DNA of 64,000 nt from Streptomyces griseorubiginosus (GCF_001514195.1 NZ_KQ948734.1:1431076-1495075); one strand, 5' to 3'. Shown: positions 12,341 through 22,132, numbered from the stretch's first letter. Numbers and translations: made by a program. The notes: generated from the letters alone by a model not told the origin.

Positions 12341-13242
12341 CCGAGAAGAACCGGACGCCCGACGGCCTTGTCATCGTCGACAAGCCGTCGGGCTTCACCT
12401 CGCACGACGTGGTCGCCAAGATGCGCGGGATCGCCAGGACCCGCCGCGTCGGGCACGCCGGCACGCTCGACCCGATGGCGACGGGCGTGCTCGTCCTCGG
12501 CGTCGAGAAGGCGACCAAGCTCCTCGGACACCTCGCGCTGACCGAGAAGGAGTACCTGGGCACGATCCGGCTCGGCCAGACGACCCTGACCGACGACGCC
12601 GAGGGCGAGATCACGGGGTCGGTCGACGCCTCGAAGGTCACCCGGGAGGCCGTCGACGCCGGGATCGCCAAGCTGAGCGGCGACATCATGCAGGTGCCGT
12701 CGAAGGTCAGCGCCATCAAGATCGACGGCGTGCGCTCCTACAAGCGGGCGCGTGAGGGCGAGGAGTTCGAGATCCCGGCCCGCCCTGTGCGGATCTCGTC
12801 CTTCGCGGTGTACGACGTCCGGGACGCGGTCGCCGAGGACGGCACCCCGGTCCTCGACCTGGTGGTCTCCGTGGTCTGCTCCTCCGGCACCTACATCCGG
12901 GCGCTCGCCCGTGACCTGGGCGCCGACCTGGGCGTGGGCGGCCATCTGACGGCTCTGCGCCGGACCCGGGTGGGCCCGTACAAGCTGGACTCCGCGCGGA
13001 CCCTCGACCAGCTCCAGCAGGAGCTGACGGTGATGCCCATCGGCGAGGCCGCGGCTGCCGCCTTCCCGCGCTGGGAGGTCGACGCCCGTCGGGCCAAGCT
13101 GCTCGCCAACGGCGTACGGCTCGACATGCCCGAGGAGTACGCGGGTGCCGGCACGGTCGCCGTCTTCGGCCCCGAGGGCGTCTTCCTCGCGCTGGTCGAG
13201 GAACAGAAGGGCAAGGCGAAGAGCCTGGCCGTCTTCGGCTGA
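12337..13242 (+). CDS. truB: tRNA pseudouridine(55) synthase TruB
   Basis: A 301-residue enzyme that isomerises U55 in the T loop of tRNAs. The catalytic motif GHAGTLDPMATG places the nucleophilic Asp at residue 45; KEYLGTIRLGQ, KVSAIKIDG and YIRALARDLG follow, and a C-terminal RNA-binding region contains KLLANGVRLD. It is translationally coupled to rbfA and followed by a strong hairpin. Confidence 0.95.
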   Translation: MTEKNRTPDGLVIVDKPSGFTSHDVVAKMRGIARTRRVGHAGTLDPMATGVLVLGVEKATKLLGHLALTEKEYLGTIRLGQTTLTDDAEGEITGSVDASKVTREAVDAGIAKLSGDIMQVPSKVSAIKIDGVRSYKRAREGEEFEIPARPVRISSFAVYDVRDAVAEDGTPVLDLVVSVVCSSGTYIRALARDLGADLGVGGHLTALRRTRVGPYKLDSARTLDQLQQELTVMPIGEAAAAAFPRWEVDARRAKLLANGVRLDMPEEYAGAGTVAVFGPEGVFLALVEEQKGKAKSLAVFG

Positions 13243-13276
13243 GGCCTCTTCGCGGGGCACCGGGGCGGTCTTCGCC

Positions 13277-13315
13277 CGTGGAGCGGCGATCACGGGGTTG
13301 TGCCGCCGCTCCACG
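13277..13315 (+). terminator. Terminator after truB
   Basis: A 12-bp perfect stem (13277-13288 with 13304-13315) and 15-base loop, 35 bases past the truB stop. It likely ends the rimP-truB operon. The remaining about 190 bases to 13502 contain no further gene. Confidence 0.75.
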
Positions 13316-13501
13316 GTCCCCCCTCGGTTCCCCCACCCCTAGGGTGTATCCGCCGGTCCCCTTCCATTCACCCGCGCGGGCAGGCGCTCGGAGTGAACCG
13401 GGGGAGTGGAAGGGGGCGCGTTCCGCACGCGATCTGTCCCGCTGATCACCCCGCACCTACCGTCGAAAACAGGAACGTGCGTACGGCGGGAAGGCTCGAC
13501 C

Positions 13502-16500
13502 ATGACGGCAGGGGGTGACTCCGTCGGCGGAGCGGTTGGCTCCGCAGGGGAGAGCGGGGGACGCGGTGACGGGGGCGCGGGGGAGAGGGTCCGGCCGGGT
13601 GCTCGGGGGAACGACGCCGGAGCGGGGGCCGCGGGGCGGATTTCCGGCGGGGGTGGGAGCCTTCCGGCCGGTGGGGTCTCTTGGGCGGGTTCGGGGGCGG
13701 GGCTTGCGGCCGGGGAGGTCCCTTGCACCGGTTCGGGTGCGGGGCTTGCGGCTGGTGATGCTGAGCGGGTCGGTCTTCGTGCGGGGCTTGCGGCTGGTGA
13801 TGCTGAGCGGGCTGGTTTCCGTGCGGGGCTTGCGGCTGGTGACGTTGAGCAGGCCGGTCTTCGTGCGGGGTTTGCGGATGGTGACGCCGCGTGGGTTGAT
13901 TCGGACGCGGATCGCACCTCCGATGACGCGACTTGGGCCGGCTCGGGCGCGGGCCTTGCCGCTGGTGAGTTCTCGTCGGCCGGTTCTGGTGCGGGCATCG
14001 CGGTCGGTGGCGTCGAGCGGGTCGGTTCTGGTGCGGGCATCGGTGGTGGTGGGTGTGTCGGGGGACGGGCGTCGGGGTGGGGGCGGCGGTTGCGGCACGG
14101 GGGTGGGCGGGCGGCGCGTGCTCAGGGCGGCGGTGTCGGGCGGGACGAGGATCTCGTGCGGGTGCACGACCTGGCCGGACGGCTTCGCGGGCTCGGCTTC
14201 GTGGCCGATCACCACGGCACCGTCGTCACCAGTCACGAGGCCGTCGACGGGCTGGCCCGGATCGTTCTGCACGCCGGTGACCGCAGCTGCGTGGTGGGCG
14301 CCGACGCCGTGACCCCGCTGCCCGGCCGGGATCTGGCGCTGGTCCGCACCGAGGGCCTCGGCGTGGACCCGCTTCCCCTCTCCCCGCGCGACACCGTCGA
14401 GCCCGGCACCTATGTGCGCCTGCCCGCGGGCTGCTGGCGCGAGGCTCGCGTGCTCGGCCCGGCCACCGTGACCTACACGGCCACCGACCGCCGCCATCTC
14501 CTCGACGGTGTCCTGGAGCTGGCCATCGGCACCGCGGGCCGCGACGCGCTGCGGCTGGGCGGCGGGGCCGCCGGAGGGCCCGTGCTCGACGCCGCGACCG
14601 GAGCCGTCGTCGCCGTCCTCGGCACCGCCCTCCAGAGCGGCCACCGCGACACCGCTCACGCGATCCCGCTCCGGCCCCCCGGCACCGGCCCCCTCGCTGG
14701 CGTGCGCACGGGGAACACCGTCCCCGACCGGCCCGCGGGCAACCCCGTCGCGCAACGGCCAGGGGACCGACCCCTCCCGCAACGGCCCGGCGACCAACCC
14801 GTCCCCCAACGGCCCGAGGACAACCCCGCCACCGACCCCCTCGCCGACCTCCTCGCGGAGAACGCGGCCACCGTCCCCGCCTACGGTGCCGATCTCAACC
14901 TCGCCGGAGTGCTGGAGCTGACCGCCACCTCCGTGGGCCAGGACGGTCCGTCCGGCATCCTGGTCGGCCACGTGGGCCGGGGGGACGCGACGGAACCGGT
15001 CGAACGAGCCGCCACGGCACGGGAGTTCGCCGCCTTCACCGACGGCACGGCCACCGTCCTCGGCCTCGTCGGGCCGCCCGGCAGCGGCCGTACGACGGAA
15101 CTCGCCGCGCTCGCCGCCCGCCGCCACCGCGGCCCCGCCCCGGCCCCCACCCTCTGGCTGCGCGGCGCCGACCTGGAGGACACCGACGACTCGGTGGCCG
15201 ACGCGGCGCGCCGCGCGCTCGGCCGGGCCGCTCGTATCGTCGCGACCTCCGCGGACACCGGCCCGGCCGACCTCGGCGACCTCACCCCCGAACGCCTGGC
15301 CCACCTCTCGCGGGCCGCCGGACGCCCCCTGTTCCTCCTCCTCGACGGCCCCGAGGAGATGCCCCCGGTCCTCGCCCACCGCCTCGCCGAGTGGACCCGG
15401 GGCACGGCGCGCTGGTTGCAGGAGACGGGCGCCCGGCTGGTGGTGGCGTGCCGGGAGGAGTACTGGGAGGGCACGGACTTCCCCGCGGACCTGCTCCACG
15501 GCGACCCCGGCCGGCACATCCCGCCCCGCGTGCCCCTCACCGACCTCACCGACGACGAGGCCCGCCGGGCCCGGGCCCGCTACGCCCTCACCGACGGCAC
15601 CCTCACCGCCCCGGACGACCGGCACCCCCTCACCCTCCGGCTGCTCTCCGAGGTCCGCGCCGCCCTCCCCGGCACCCCCCACGCCCCCGTCGACCGCGAC
15701 CAGGTCTTCGAGGCCTACCTCGACCTGATGTGCCTGCGCGTCGCGGTCCGGCTGGCCGGTCCGACCGGGCTGCGCGGCACCGCCGTGCGCAGACTCGCCG
15801 CGAAGGTCTCCGGGCAGGTCCACGAGGCCGCCCGCCGCAGCCTCGGTCCCGGCCAGGGCGAACTGGACCGCGCGTCGTTCGAGGCGGTGTTCCCCTGGGG
15901 CCCGGCCCCGAAGCGGCTCGGCGGCTCCGGCTGGGCCTCCGCCGTCCTCGCCGAAGGCCTCCTGGTCCCCGCCGGCACCGGCTACCGCTTCGCCCATGAA
16001 GAGCTCGCCGACTGGATCCAGGGCACGCACCTCGACCTGGACGAGGCCCTGCGCGCCCTGGTCCACCGCCGCCGCTCCGGTCCGCAGCACCCCCTGCCCG
16101 TCCCGCACCACCGCATCGGCCCTGTCGTCCAGGCCCTGCTCCTCGTCGCCCGCCAGCACGGCACCCCGCAACTGGCCCACCGGCTGGAGGAGTTGCTGCA
16201 CGCCCTCGACGCCGATCCGGAGTCCTGGTGGGCCGCCCGGCTCCTCACCGAGACCCTCCTGCGGCTGCCCGACGCGACGCCGTACACCGACGTCCTGCGG
16301 CAGCTCGCCGACCGCCTCGTGGCCGGACGCCGCCGCGGCGAGCCGGTCCCGGCCGCCTTCGGACCCGCCTTCTGGACCGCCCTCCCGCTCCCGCCGGCCG
16401 CCCGCTTCGACCTGCTGCGCCGGCTCGTCCTCGCCGACGGGCCCCCGCAGGAACCCGGACCGCGGTTCCTGGACGCCGTGGCGGAGCTGCTCGCCGTCGA

Positions 16501-17653
16501 CCCCACCGCCGTACAGCCGCAGCTGACCCGCTGGTTCGACGACGACCGGGCGCTGCCCGCGACCCCGCACGCGACCGTCGCCGAGGCCGCCCAGGCGCTG
16601 CTGCACACCCACCGGACCCGGGCCCTGGACGACCTCACCGAGGTCCTCGTCGCCTGCGCGCACCGGCGGGGCGACGAACTGCTCGCCGTGCTCGCCGAGG
16701 ACGAGCCGTCGGCGGTGTGCCGGGCCGTGGACCGGTGGGCCCACGACGAGCGGCCGGCCCGCCGGGTGGCGGCGGTGACCTACGGACTGCGGGCCGCGCC
16801 GCACGTACGCACCGAGGCCGACCGCGAGCTGCTGCGCTACGCCGCCCTCGCCCTGCTGGCCCGCCCGGAGGACGCCACCCTGCACGGCGGCGCGCACGCC
16901 CTGCTCGTGCGCGACCCACACACCCGGGACCGTCATCTCCCGCAGGCGCTCGGGCACTTCGCGTCCGGCGACCCCGGGTTCCCGCCCGGCGCGCTGGTCC
17001 CCGCCCTCGCCACCCACCCCGGCCCGGTCCTGGACGCCTTCCGGGAGCGGCTGCGGCTGCCCGGTGCCGGGGACGCGCTGCGCACCCTCGCCGACGTCAC
17101 CACGCCCGCCCTGGCCCGCCGGGTCACCGCGCTGGTGCGGGAGGCCGTCCAGGGGCGCCCGGAGACCGCCGGGGACGTGGCCGCGTACGTCGACCGGCGC
17201 CTCGATCAGGGGCCCAGCGCCCGGGCCGTCCTCCTGCCGCTGGTCACCGGGCTCCTCGACGGCGGTCCCGAACGCGTACGGGCCGTGCTGGCGGCGGTCC
17301 TCGCGGGCCCGGGCACCCCCGCGTCCCGCGCGCTGCGCGACGAACTCCTCGACCACCTCCTCGACCACGAGGAGGAGCCCGCGGTCCTGATCGCCCTGCT
17401 GCCCGCGGTCGCCGCGCGCGCGGACGCCGACCTCCGCGAGCTCGTCCACCGCATCGGCCTCCTGCTGGTCCGCACCCCGGACGGCGCCTCCCGCTTCGAC
17501 CGGGGACTCGTCGACCTCGGCCGGCATGTGCCCGGCTTCGCCGCGCTGGTGGCCGGCTGGCTCGCCGAGGCCCCGCAGGAGTGGGCGGCGGTGGTCGGGC
17601 CCAGCACCCGGAGGATGATCGGGAACCTCGCGGGCGTACGGGTCCCCGCCTGA
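13502..17653 (+). CDS. Large pseudo-trypsin / STAND-type NTPase fusion
   Basis: A 1383-residue protein from ATG 13502 (GGAAGG ribosome site). Residues 1-210 are Gly/Ala-rich with a 14-residue repeat. A chymotrypsin-like domain follows: VVTSHEAV near 241, DLALV near 277 and GAAGGPVLD near 356. Active enzymes have His one position later and Ser in GxSGGP; here the Ser is Ala, so it should be inactive. An NTPase module has the P-loop LVGPPGSGRTT near 522 and Walker B LFLLLDGPEE near 610, then about 650 residues of helical, ARM/TPR-like sequence. This resembles STAND signalling proteins. The start is uncertain: GTG 14156, just before the conserved protease domain, is an alternative. Confidence 0.75.
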   Translation: MTAGGDSVGGAVGSAGESGGRGDGGAGERVRPGARGNDAGAGAAGRISGGGGSLPAGGVSWAGSGAGLAAGEVPCTGSGAGLAAGDAERVGLRAGLAAGDAERAGFRAGLAAGDVEQAGLRAGFADGDAAWVDSDADRTSDDATWAGSGAGLAAGEFSSAGSGAGIAVGGVERVGSGAGIGGGGCVGGRASGWGRRLRHGGGRAARAQGGGVGRDEDLVRVHDLAGRLRGLGFVADHHGTVVTSHEAVDGLARIVLHAGDRSCVVGADAVTPLPGRDLALVRTEGLGVDPLPLSPRDTVEPGTYVRLPAGCWREARVLGPATVTYTATDRRHLLDGVLELAIGTAGRDALRLGGGAAGGPVLDAATGAVVAVLGTALQSGHRDTAHAIPLRPPGTGPLAGVRTGNTVPDRPAGNPVAQRPGDRPLPQRPGDQPVPQRPEDNPATDPLADLLAENAATVPAYGADLNLAGVLELTATSVGQDGPSGILVGHVGRGDATEPVERAATAREFAAFTDGTATVLGLVGPPGSGRTTELAALAARRHRGPAPAPTLWLRGADLEDTDDSVADAARRALGRAARIVATSADTGPADLGDLTPERLAHLSRAAGRPLFLLLDGPEEMPPVLAHRLAEWTRGTARWLQETGARLVVACREEYWEGTDFPADLLHGDPGRHIPPRVPLTDLTDDEARRARARYALTDGTLTAPDDRHPLTLRLLSEVRAALPGTPHAPVDRDQVFEAYLDLMCLRVAVRLAGPTGLRGTAVRRLAAKVSGQVHEAARRSLGPGQGELDRASFEAVFPWGPAPKRLGGSGWASAVLAEGLLVPAGTGYRFAHEELADWIQGTHLDLDEALRALVHRRRSGPQHPLPVPHHRIGPVVQALLLVARQHGTPQLAHRLEELLHALDADPESWWAARLLTETLLRLPDATPYTDVLRQLADRLVAGRRRGEPVPAAFGPAFWTALPLPPAARFDLLRRLVLADGPPQEPGPRFLDAVAELLAVDPTAVQPQLTRWFDDDRALPATPHATVAEAAQALLHTHRTRALDDLTEVLVACAHRRGDELLAVLAEDEPSAVCRAVDRWAHDERPARRVAAVTYGLRAAPHVRTEADRELLRYAALALLARPEDATLHGGAHALLVRDPHTRDRHLPQALGHFASGDPGFPPGALVPALATHPGPVLDAFRERLRLPGAGDALRTLADVTTPALARRVTALVREAVQGRPETAGDVAAYVDRRLDQGPSARAVLLPLVTGLLDGGPERVRAVLAAVLAGPGTPASRALRDELLDHLLDHEEEPAVLIALLPAVAARADADLRELVHRIGLLLVRTPDGASRFDRGLVDLGRHVPGFAALVAGWLAEAPQEWAAVVGPSTRRMIGNLAGVRVPA
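13699..13880 (+). repeat. 42-bp tandem repeat in the N-terminal coding region
   Basis: GGGGCTTGCGG recurs at 13699, 13741, 13783 and 13825, with a variant at 13867: an exact 42-bp (14-codon) period. It encodes AGLAAGDAERVGLR-like units in the annotated frame. Third codon positions here are T-rich, unlike the rest of the gene, while another forward frame has nearly all G/C third positions. Confidence 0.85.
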
Positions 17654-17735
17654 GGTCAGCGGCGTCCCGGGCGCGCGTGCGTCGGGTCACACCCCCATGC
17701 CGATGCGAGCGACGGGCGCCCGGCATGGCACCCTT

Positions 17736-17751
17736 AGACCTGCGCAGGTCT
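17736..17751. promoter_or_regulatory. 16-bp perfect palindrome upstream of ribF
   Basis: AGACCTGCGCAGGTCT is a perfect palindrome 43 bases before the ribF start. It could be an operator for a dimeric regulator or part of the promoter. No FMN riboswitch was recognised in this short leader. Confidence 0.4.
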
Positions 17752-17793
17752 TGAGAGTCAATACGGACACGGGTTCGACGAGGAGCGGTCACA

Positions 17794-18747
17794 GTGCAGC
17801 GCTGGCGTGGCTTGGAGGACATCCCCGAGGACTGGGGGCGCAGCGTCGTCACCATCGGTTCCTACGACGGGGTCCACCGCGGGCACCAGCTGATCATCCG
17901 GCACGCCGTGGACCGCGCGCGTGAGCTGGGCGTTCCCTCGGTCGTCGTCACCTTCGACCCGCACCCCAGCGAGGTCGTCCGCCCCGGCAGCCACCCGCCG
18001 CTGCTCGCCCCGCACCACCGCCGCGCCGAACTCATGGCGGACCTGGGCGTGGACGCGGTCCTGATCCTCCCCTTCACCACCGAGTTCTCGAAGCTCTCGC
18101 CCGCCGAGTTCGTCGTCAAGGTCCTCGTCGACAAACTGCACGCCAAGGCGGTCGTCGAGGGCCCCAACTTCCGCTTCGGCCACAAGGCCGCGGGCAACGT
18201 CGACTTCCTCGCCGAGCAGGGCAAGACGTACGACTTCGAGGTCGAGGTCGTCGACCTGTACGTGTCCGGCACGGCGGGCGGCGGCGAGCCCTTCTCGTCC
18301 ACGCTGACCCGGCGCCTGGTCGCCGAGGGGGACGTCGAGGGAGCCGGGGAGATCCTGGGCCGCCCGCACCGCGTGGAGGGCGTGGTCGTCCGAGGCGCCC
18401 AGCGGGGACGGGAGTTGGGCTTCCCCACCGCCAACGTCGAGACCCTCCCGCACACCGCCATCCCCGCCGACGGCGTCTACGCCGGCTGGCTGCACGCGCA
18501 GGGCGAGGCGATGCCGGCCGCGATCTCCGTCGGCACCAACCCGCAGTTCGACGGCACCGAGCGCACGGTGGAGGCGTACGCCATCGACCGCGTCGGGCTC
18601 GACCTGTACGGCCTGCACGTGGCGGTGGACTTCCTCGCCTACGTCCGCGGGCAGCAGAAGTTCGACACGCTGGACGCGCTGCTGAAGGCGATGGCCGAGG
18701 ACGTGAAGCGCTGCGGCGAGCTGATCGAGGCGGCTTCCCGGCACTGA
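17794..18747 (+). CDS. ribF: Bifunctional riboflavin kinase / FAD synthetase
   Basis: A 317-residue enzyme converting riboflavin to FMN and then FAD, with two ATP. GTG 17794 follows GAGGAGCG. The N-terminal nucleotidyltransferase domain has IGSYDGVHRGHQ and FDPHPSEVV; the C-terminal flavokinase domain has RGRELGFPTAN and the ADGVYAGW strand. The length is normal for the bifunctional enzyme. Its stop codon lies inside the first unit of a 23-bp tandem repeat. Confidence 0.96.
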   Translation: MQRWRGLEDIPEDWGRSVVTIGSYDGVHRGHQLIIRHAVDRARELGVPSVVVTFDPHPSEVVRPGSHPPLLAPHHRRAELMADLGVDAVLILPFTTEFSKLSPAEFVVKVLVDKLHAKAVVEGPNFRFGHKAAGNVDFLAEQGKTYDFEVEVVDLYVSGTAGGGEPFSSTLTRRLVAEGDVEGAGEILGRPHRVEGVVVRGAQRGRELGFPTANVETLPHTAIPADGVYAGWLHAQGEAMPAAISVGTNPQFDGTERTVEAYAIDRVGLDLYGLHVAVDFLAYVRGQQKFDTLDALLKAMAEDVKRCGELIEAASRH

Positions 18748-18856
18748 GCGTGGACAGGTCCCGGCACTGACCGTGGACAGGTGCCGGCGCTGACCGTTGA
18801 CACATCTCGGCACTGACGGTGGGCACGTGAACCGGTCCTGACCGTGGGCACATGAA
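18739..18856 (+). repeat. 23-bp tandem repeat at the ribF 3' end
   Basis: Five units begin at 18739, 18762, 18785, 18808 and 18833 (periods 23, 23, 23, 25) with the core CGGCACTGACCGTGGACAGGT. The first unit includes the ribF stop. The array runs directly into a terminator hairpin. It shares the TGACACA(C/T)CTCG core with the array at 51306-51392. Confidence 0.8.
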
Positions 18857-18891
18857 AGGGGGCCGGCACCTTCGAGGTGCCGGCCCCCTTT
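18855..18891. terminator. Strong bidirectional terminator
   Basis: A 16-bp perfect stem (18855-18870 with 18876-18891), 5-base loop and A/T-rich stem ends, between convergent ribF and the ParA-like gene. It marks the left border of the ESX locus. Confidence 0.9.
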
Positions 18892-18903
18892 CTCACGTTC
18901 CGG

Positions 18904-21900
18904 TCACTGCTGCGGCGGCCGGCCCGCGTTCGGGTCGTACGGCTGCTGCGGGTATCCGGGCTGGGGCTGACCCGTCTGCCACGGCTGACCGGGCTGGGCG
19001 CCGGGGAAGCCCTGGAACGGCGGCTGCTGTGCGCCCGGGGGCTGCGGCTGCGGCTGGCCCGGCATCGGGGGAGCCATGGTCGGCGGCTGGTTGGTGCCGT
19101 TGCCCGTCCACAGACCCTGCTCCTGCTGGGCCCGCGCGAAGTCCTCGGCCACCATCGTGGCGAGGTCGAAGTACGCCTCCCGGACCTTCGGGCGCATCAT
19201 GTCGAGGTCGACCTCGGCACCGGCCGCCAGGTGCTCGTCGAACGGTACGACGATCACGCCCCGGCAGCGCTGCTCGAAGTGGGTGACGATGTCCTCCACC
19301 TTGATCATCTTGCCGGTCTCGCGGACACCCGAGATCACGGTGATGGACCGAGACACCAGGGACGCGTACCCGTGCGCCGACAGCCAGTCTAGGGTCGTGC
19401 TGGCGCTGCTCGCCCCGTCCACCGACGGCGTCGAGATGATGATCAGCTGGTCCGCGAGGTCGAGCACCCCGCGCATCGCGCTGTAGAGCAGACCGGTGCC
19501 CGAGTCGGTGAGGATGATCGGGTACTGGCGGCCCAGCACGTCGATCGCGCGCCGGTAGTCCTCGTCGTTGAACGTCGTGGAGACGGCCGGGTCGACGTCG
19601 TTGGCGATGATCTCCAGGCCGGACGGCGCCTGCGAGGTGAACCGCCGGATGTCCATGTAGGAGTTGAGGTACGGGATCGCCTGGACCAGGTCACGGATGG
19701 TGGCGCCGGTCTCGCGCCGCACCCGGCGGCCGAGGGTGCCGGCGTCCGGGTTGGCGTCGATGGCGAGGATCTTGTCCTGGCGCTCGGTGGCGAGGGTCGA
19801 GCCGAGGGCGGTGGTCGTGGTCGTCTTGCCCACGCCGCCCTTGAGGCTGATCACCGCGATCCGGTAGCAGGACAGCACCGGCGTGCGGATGAGGTCGAGC
19901 TTGCGCTGCCGCTCCGCCTCCTCCTTCTTGCCGCCGAGCTTGAACTTCGATCCGCCCGGCGCCGGCCGGCTGCTCTTGGCCTTCTGCTTCTTGCTGTTGA
20001 CCAGCCGGTCCGAGGTCAGCTCGACGGCGGCGTTGTAGCCGAGCGGCGCACCCGCGCCGGCGACCTGCTGCCGCTGGTCGTGCTGGACGGCGGCCGGCCA
20101 CCCGGCACCGGCACGGGGGTCCACGCCGGGCTGGCCCGGAGCGCCCGCGTAGGGGTTGGGGTTCGGCGCCTGGGGCGGCTGCTGCCCCGGGAACTGCGGC
20201 TGCGGCTGCTCCGGCTGGGCGGGGGGTCCCGGCTGCGCGGGGGGCGGCGGCACCGGCTGACCCGGCTGGCCGGGCTGCCCTTGAGGTGCCGGGGGCTGCG
20301 GGTAGCCGTAGCCGGGCTGGGGCGCCGGGGGCTGGGGGTATCCGTAGCCGGGCTGGGGCGCGGGCGGCTGGGGGTATCCGTAGCCGGGCTGCGGGGCCGG
20401 CGGCTGCGGGTAGCCGTAACCGCCCGGTGCCGCCTGGGCGTCGGGGTGGTGCGGGGTGGCCGGCCACGTGCCCGGGGCGGGCTGCGGGGCCTGCGGAGCC
20501 TGGGCGGCTTGTGGCTGTCCCGCGGTCGGCGTCGGCTGGGCGGGCGGGAGCGGGGCGCCGGGCTGAGCGGTGGGTGGCTGCGGCTGTCCACCCGTCGACC
20601 ACTCCGGCGCCGGGGCGGGGGCCGCACCCGGGGCCCCCTGGGCGAACTGCGGCGGCAGCGGCGGGACCGCGCCCTGCGGCGCAGGCGGCGGACGCCAGCC
20701 CTCGTGCTGGGCGTCGGCCTGCGGCTGCTCGGGAGCGGGCGCCTGGGCTGCGGTCGAGGGCTGCTCCGGTGCCGGGACCAGCGAGGCCTGGGCGGCCTGC
20801 GGTTGCTCGGGGGAGGCACTCTGGGGTGCCTGCGGCTGCTCCGGGGGTGCGGTCGGTGCGGCCTGGGGCTGCTCCGAGGCGTCGGCCTGGACGGCAGGCG
20901 CCTCGGGCGCGGCGGCCTGGGGTTCGGTGCCGGGCTCGGGATCGACGGCGGGGGCCGTGGCCGGGGCTTCGGGGGCTTCCGGTGCCGTGTCCTCGGAGGC
21001 CCGGCCGGTGTCCGCGTCCTCGCCGCTGGTTCCGGTCTCCCCGGGGGAGGTGGGCTCGGCCGGGGTCGCCTGCGCCTGCGCCTCGGTTTCCGCTTCCGCG
21101 GACGCCTGCGGGGCTACGGCGGGTACCGCGGGCTCGGGGGCGCTGGGCGCCGGAGCCGAGGGGGCCGTAGGGGGCTCGGGGGCGCTCGTCGTCGGGGCGG
21201 GGGCGGAGGGCGCGTCGGTACGGCCTTCCGCGTCACCGGCGGAGACGGGGGCGACCGGGGGCGCGGGGGCCACGGGCGCGGTCGGAGGAGCGGGGGCCAC
21301 GGGGACCTCCGGAGGAGCGGGGGCGACCGGAGGCGCGGGAGCGACCGGGGCCGCCGGGGGTGCCGAGGCCGCGGGGGGCGCCGTAGGAGGCGTGGGGGGC
21401 TGCGGGTAGCCGTAGCCACTCTGGGGGTTGGGCGGCGCTGGGGGCTGCGGGTAGCCGTAGCCTGCCTGCGGGTTCGGGGGCTGCGGATAGCCGTAGCCAC
21501 TCTGGGGGTTGGGCGGCGCGGGCGGCTGCGGATAGCCGTAGCCGGCCTGCGGGTTCGGCGGTTGCGGGTAGCCGTAGCCGCCCTGGGGGTGCGGGGGTGC
21601 CGGCGGCTGAGGGGCCGCCGGGGTGCCCGACCACGGCGGGGGCGGCGGGGTCGCGGCGGCCGGCGACGGCGAGTGACCGGACGGATCGGGGTGACCGGGG
21701 TGCGGTGCGGGTGCGGCAGGGGCAGGGGTCGGCGCGGGAGGCGCTGCCTCGGGCTCGGGCTCGGGCTGGGGCGCCGCGCTCTGCGTGTACCAGGCGGGTG
21801 CGGCGTAGTCGATGGTGAACTCGCCCGTCATCTCCGTGGCGGACTCCGCGTCGGACTGGTCGTCGCTGGGCGTCGTCCAGCCCGCGCGCAGCCCGTCCCG

Positions 21901-21912
21901 ATCGCTCTGCAC
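18904..21912 (-). CDS. EspI-like ESX-associated ParA/MinD-type ATPase with Pro-rich N terminus
   Basis: A 1002-residue protein. GTG 21912 is chosen because a perfect AGGAGG sits just before it. About 640 N-terminal residues are Pro/Ala/Gln-rich and include several GYGYPQPP repeats. The C-terminal ATPase has the deviant Walker A KGGVGKTT near 690, then [10 protein letters not shown] and an IILTDSGTG segment; a further Pro/Gln-rich tail follows. Mycobacterial ESX-1 EspI has the same layout. A role in energising or regulating ESX export, possibly by oligomerising at the membrane, is inference. It is the first plus-border gene of the ESX locus and is convergent with ribF. Confidence 0.82.
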   Translation of the reverse strand: MQSDRDGLRAGWTTPSDDQSDAESATEMTGEFTIDYAAPAWYTQSAAPQPEPEPEAAPPAPTPAPAAPAPHPGHPDPSGHSPSPAAATPPPPPWSGTPAAPQPPAPPHPQGGYGYPQPPNPQAGYGYPQPPAPPNPQSGYGYPQPPNPQAGYGYPQPPAPPNPQSGYGYPQPPTPPTAPPAASAPPAAPVAPAPPVAPAPPEVPVAPAPPTAPVAPAPPVAPVSAGDAEGRTDAPSAPAPTTSAPEPPTAPSAPAPSAPEPAVPAVAPQASAEAETEAQAQATPAEPTSPGETGTSGEDADTGRASEDTAPEAPEAPATAPAVDPEPGTEPQAAAPEAPAVQADASEQPQAAPTAPPEQPQAPQSASPEQPQAAQASLVPAPEQPSTAAQAPAPEQPQADAQHEGWRPPPAPQGAVPPLPPQFAQGAPGAAPAPAPEWSTGGQPQPPTAQPGAPLPPAQPTPTAGQPQAAQAPQAPQPAPGTWPATPHHPDAQAAPGGYGYPQPPAPQPGYGYPQPPAPQPGYGYPQPPAPQPGYGYPQPPAPQGQPGQPGQPVPPPPAQPGPPAQPEQPQPQFPGQQPPQAPNPNPYAGAPGQPGVDPRAGAGWPAAVQHDQRQQVAGAGAPLGYNAAVELTSDRLVNSKKQKAKSSRPAPGGSKFKLGGKKEEAERQRKLDLIRTPVLSCYRIAVISLKGGVGKTTTTTALGSTLATERQDKILAIDANPDAGTLGRRVRRETGATIRDLVQAIPYLNSYMDIRRFTSQAPSGLEIIANDVDPAVSTTFNDEDYRRAIDVLGRQYPIILTDSGTGLLYSAMRGVLDLADQLIIISTPSVDGASSASTTLDWLSAHGYASLVSRSITVISGVRETGKMIKVEDIVTHFEQRCRGVIVVPFDEHLAAGAEVDLDMMRPKVREAYFDLATMVAEDFARAQQEQGLWTGNGTNQPPTMAPPMPGQPQPQPPGAQQPPFQGFPGAQPGQPWQTGQPQPGYPQQPYDPNAGRPPQQ

Positions 21913-22080
21913 AATTCCTCCTGGTTGGTCGAGCACCCTCGTGCCGTGTGGGCACTCATGTGCCGTGCCGGGGGCGACCGTTCCTGTTGTCCGGTCCGAC
22001 TGAAGTCCCTGGACGCGAACGACCCACCCGTGGGTTCCTGCGTCGCACCCGCATCAAGCCTAAACGCCACAACCGTCAGC

Positions 22081-22132
22081 GGGGCAGGCCCGTCCGCTGT
22101 GCGCTCGCACGCACCGGACGTCCGCCTGCCCC
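22081..22132 (-). terminator. Hairpin between the DUF397 and EspI-like genes
   Basis: GGGGCAGG (22081-22088) pairs with CCTGCCCC (22125-22132), with an inner CGTCCG/CGGACG stem. It lies 69 bases past the DUF397 stop on the minus strand, so the EspI-like gene probably has its own promoter in 21913-22080. Confidence 0.55.

Noticed and set aside
13339..14040. Minus-strand SPAASPARRP-repeat protein
   Set aside because: Only the 42-bp repeat makes it look like a disordered protein; no ribosome site and no extension beyond the repeat.
13457..17527. Long minus-strand frame opposite the STAND gene
   Set aside because: Composition (Gly, Arg, Glu, Gln, Val) is that of a shadow; the plus-strand frame has P-loop and protease motifs.
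17654..17793. FMN riboswitch upstream of ribF
   Set aside because: The leader is short and lacks the conserved multi-stem aptamer; only a short palindrome is present.
20280..20430. CRISPR-like spaced repeats
   Set aside because: The 36-bp units are in-frame protein repeats (GYGYPQPP) without unique spacers.
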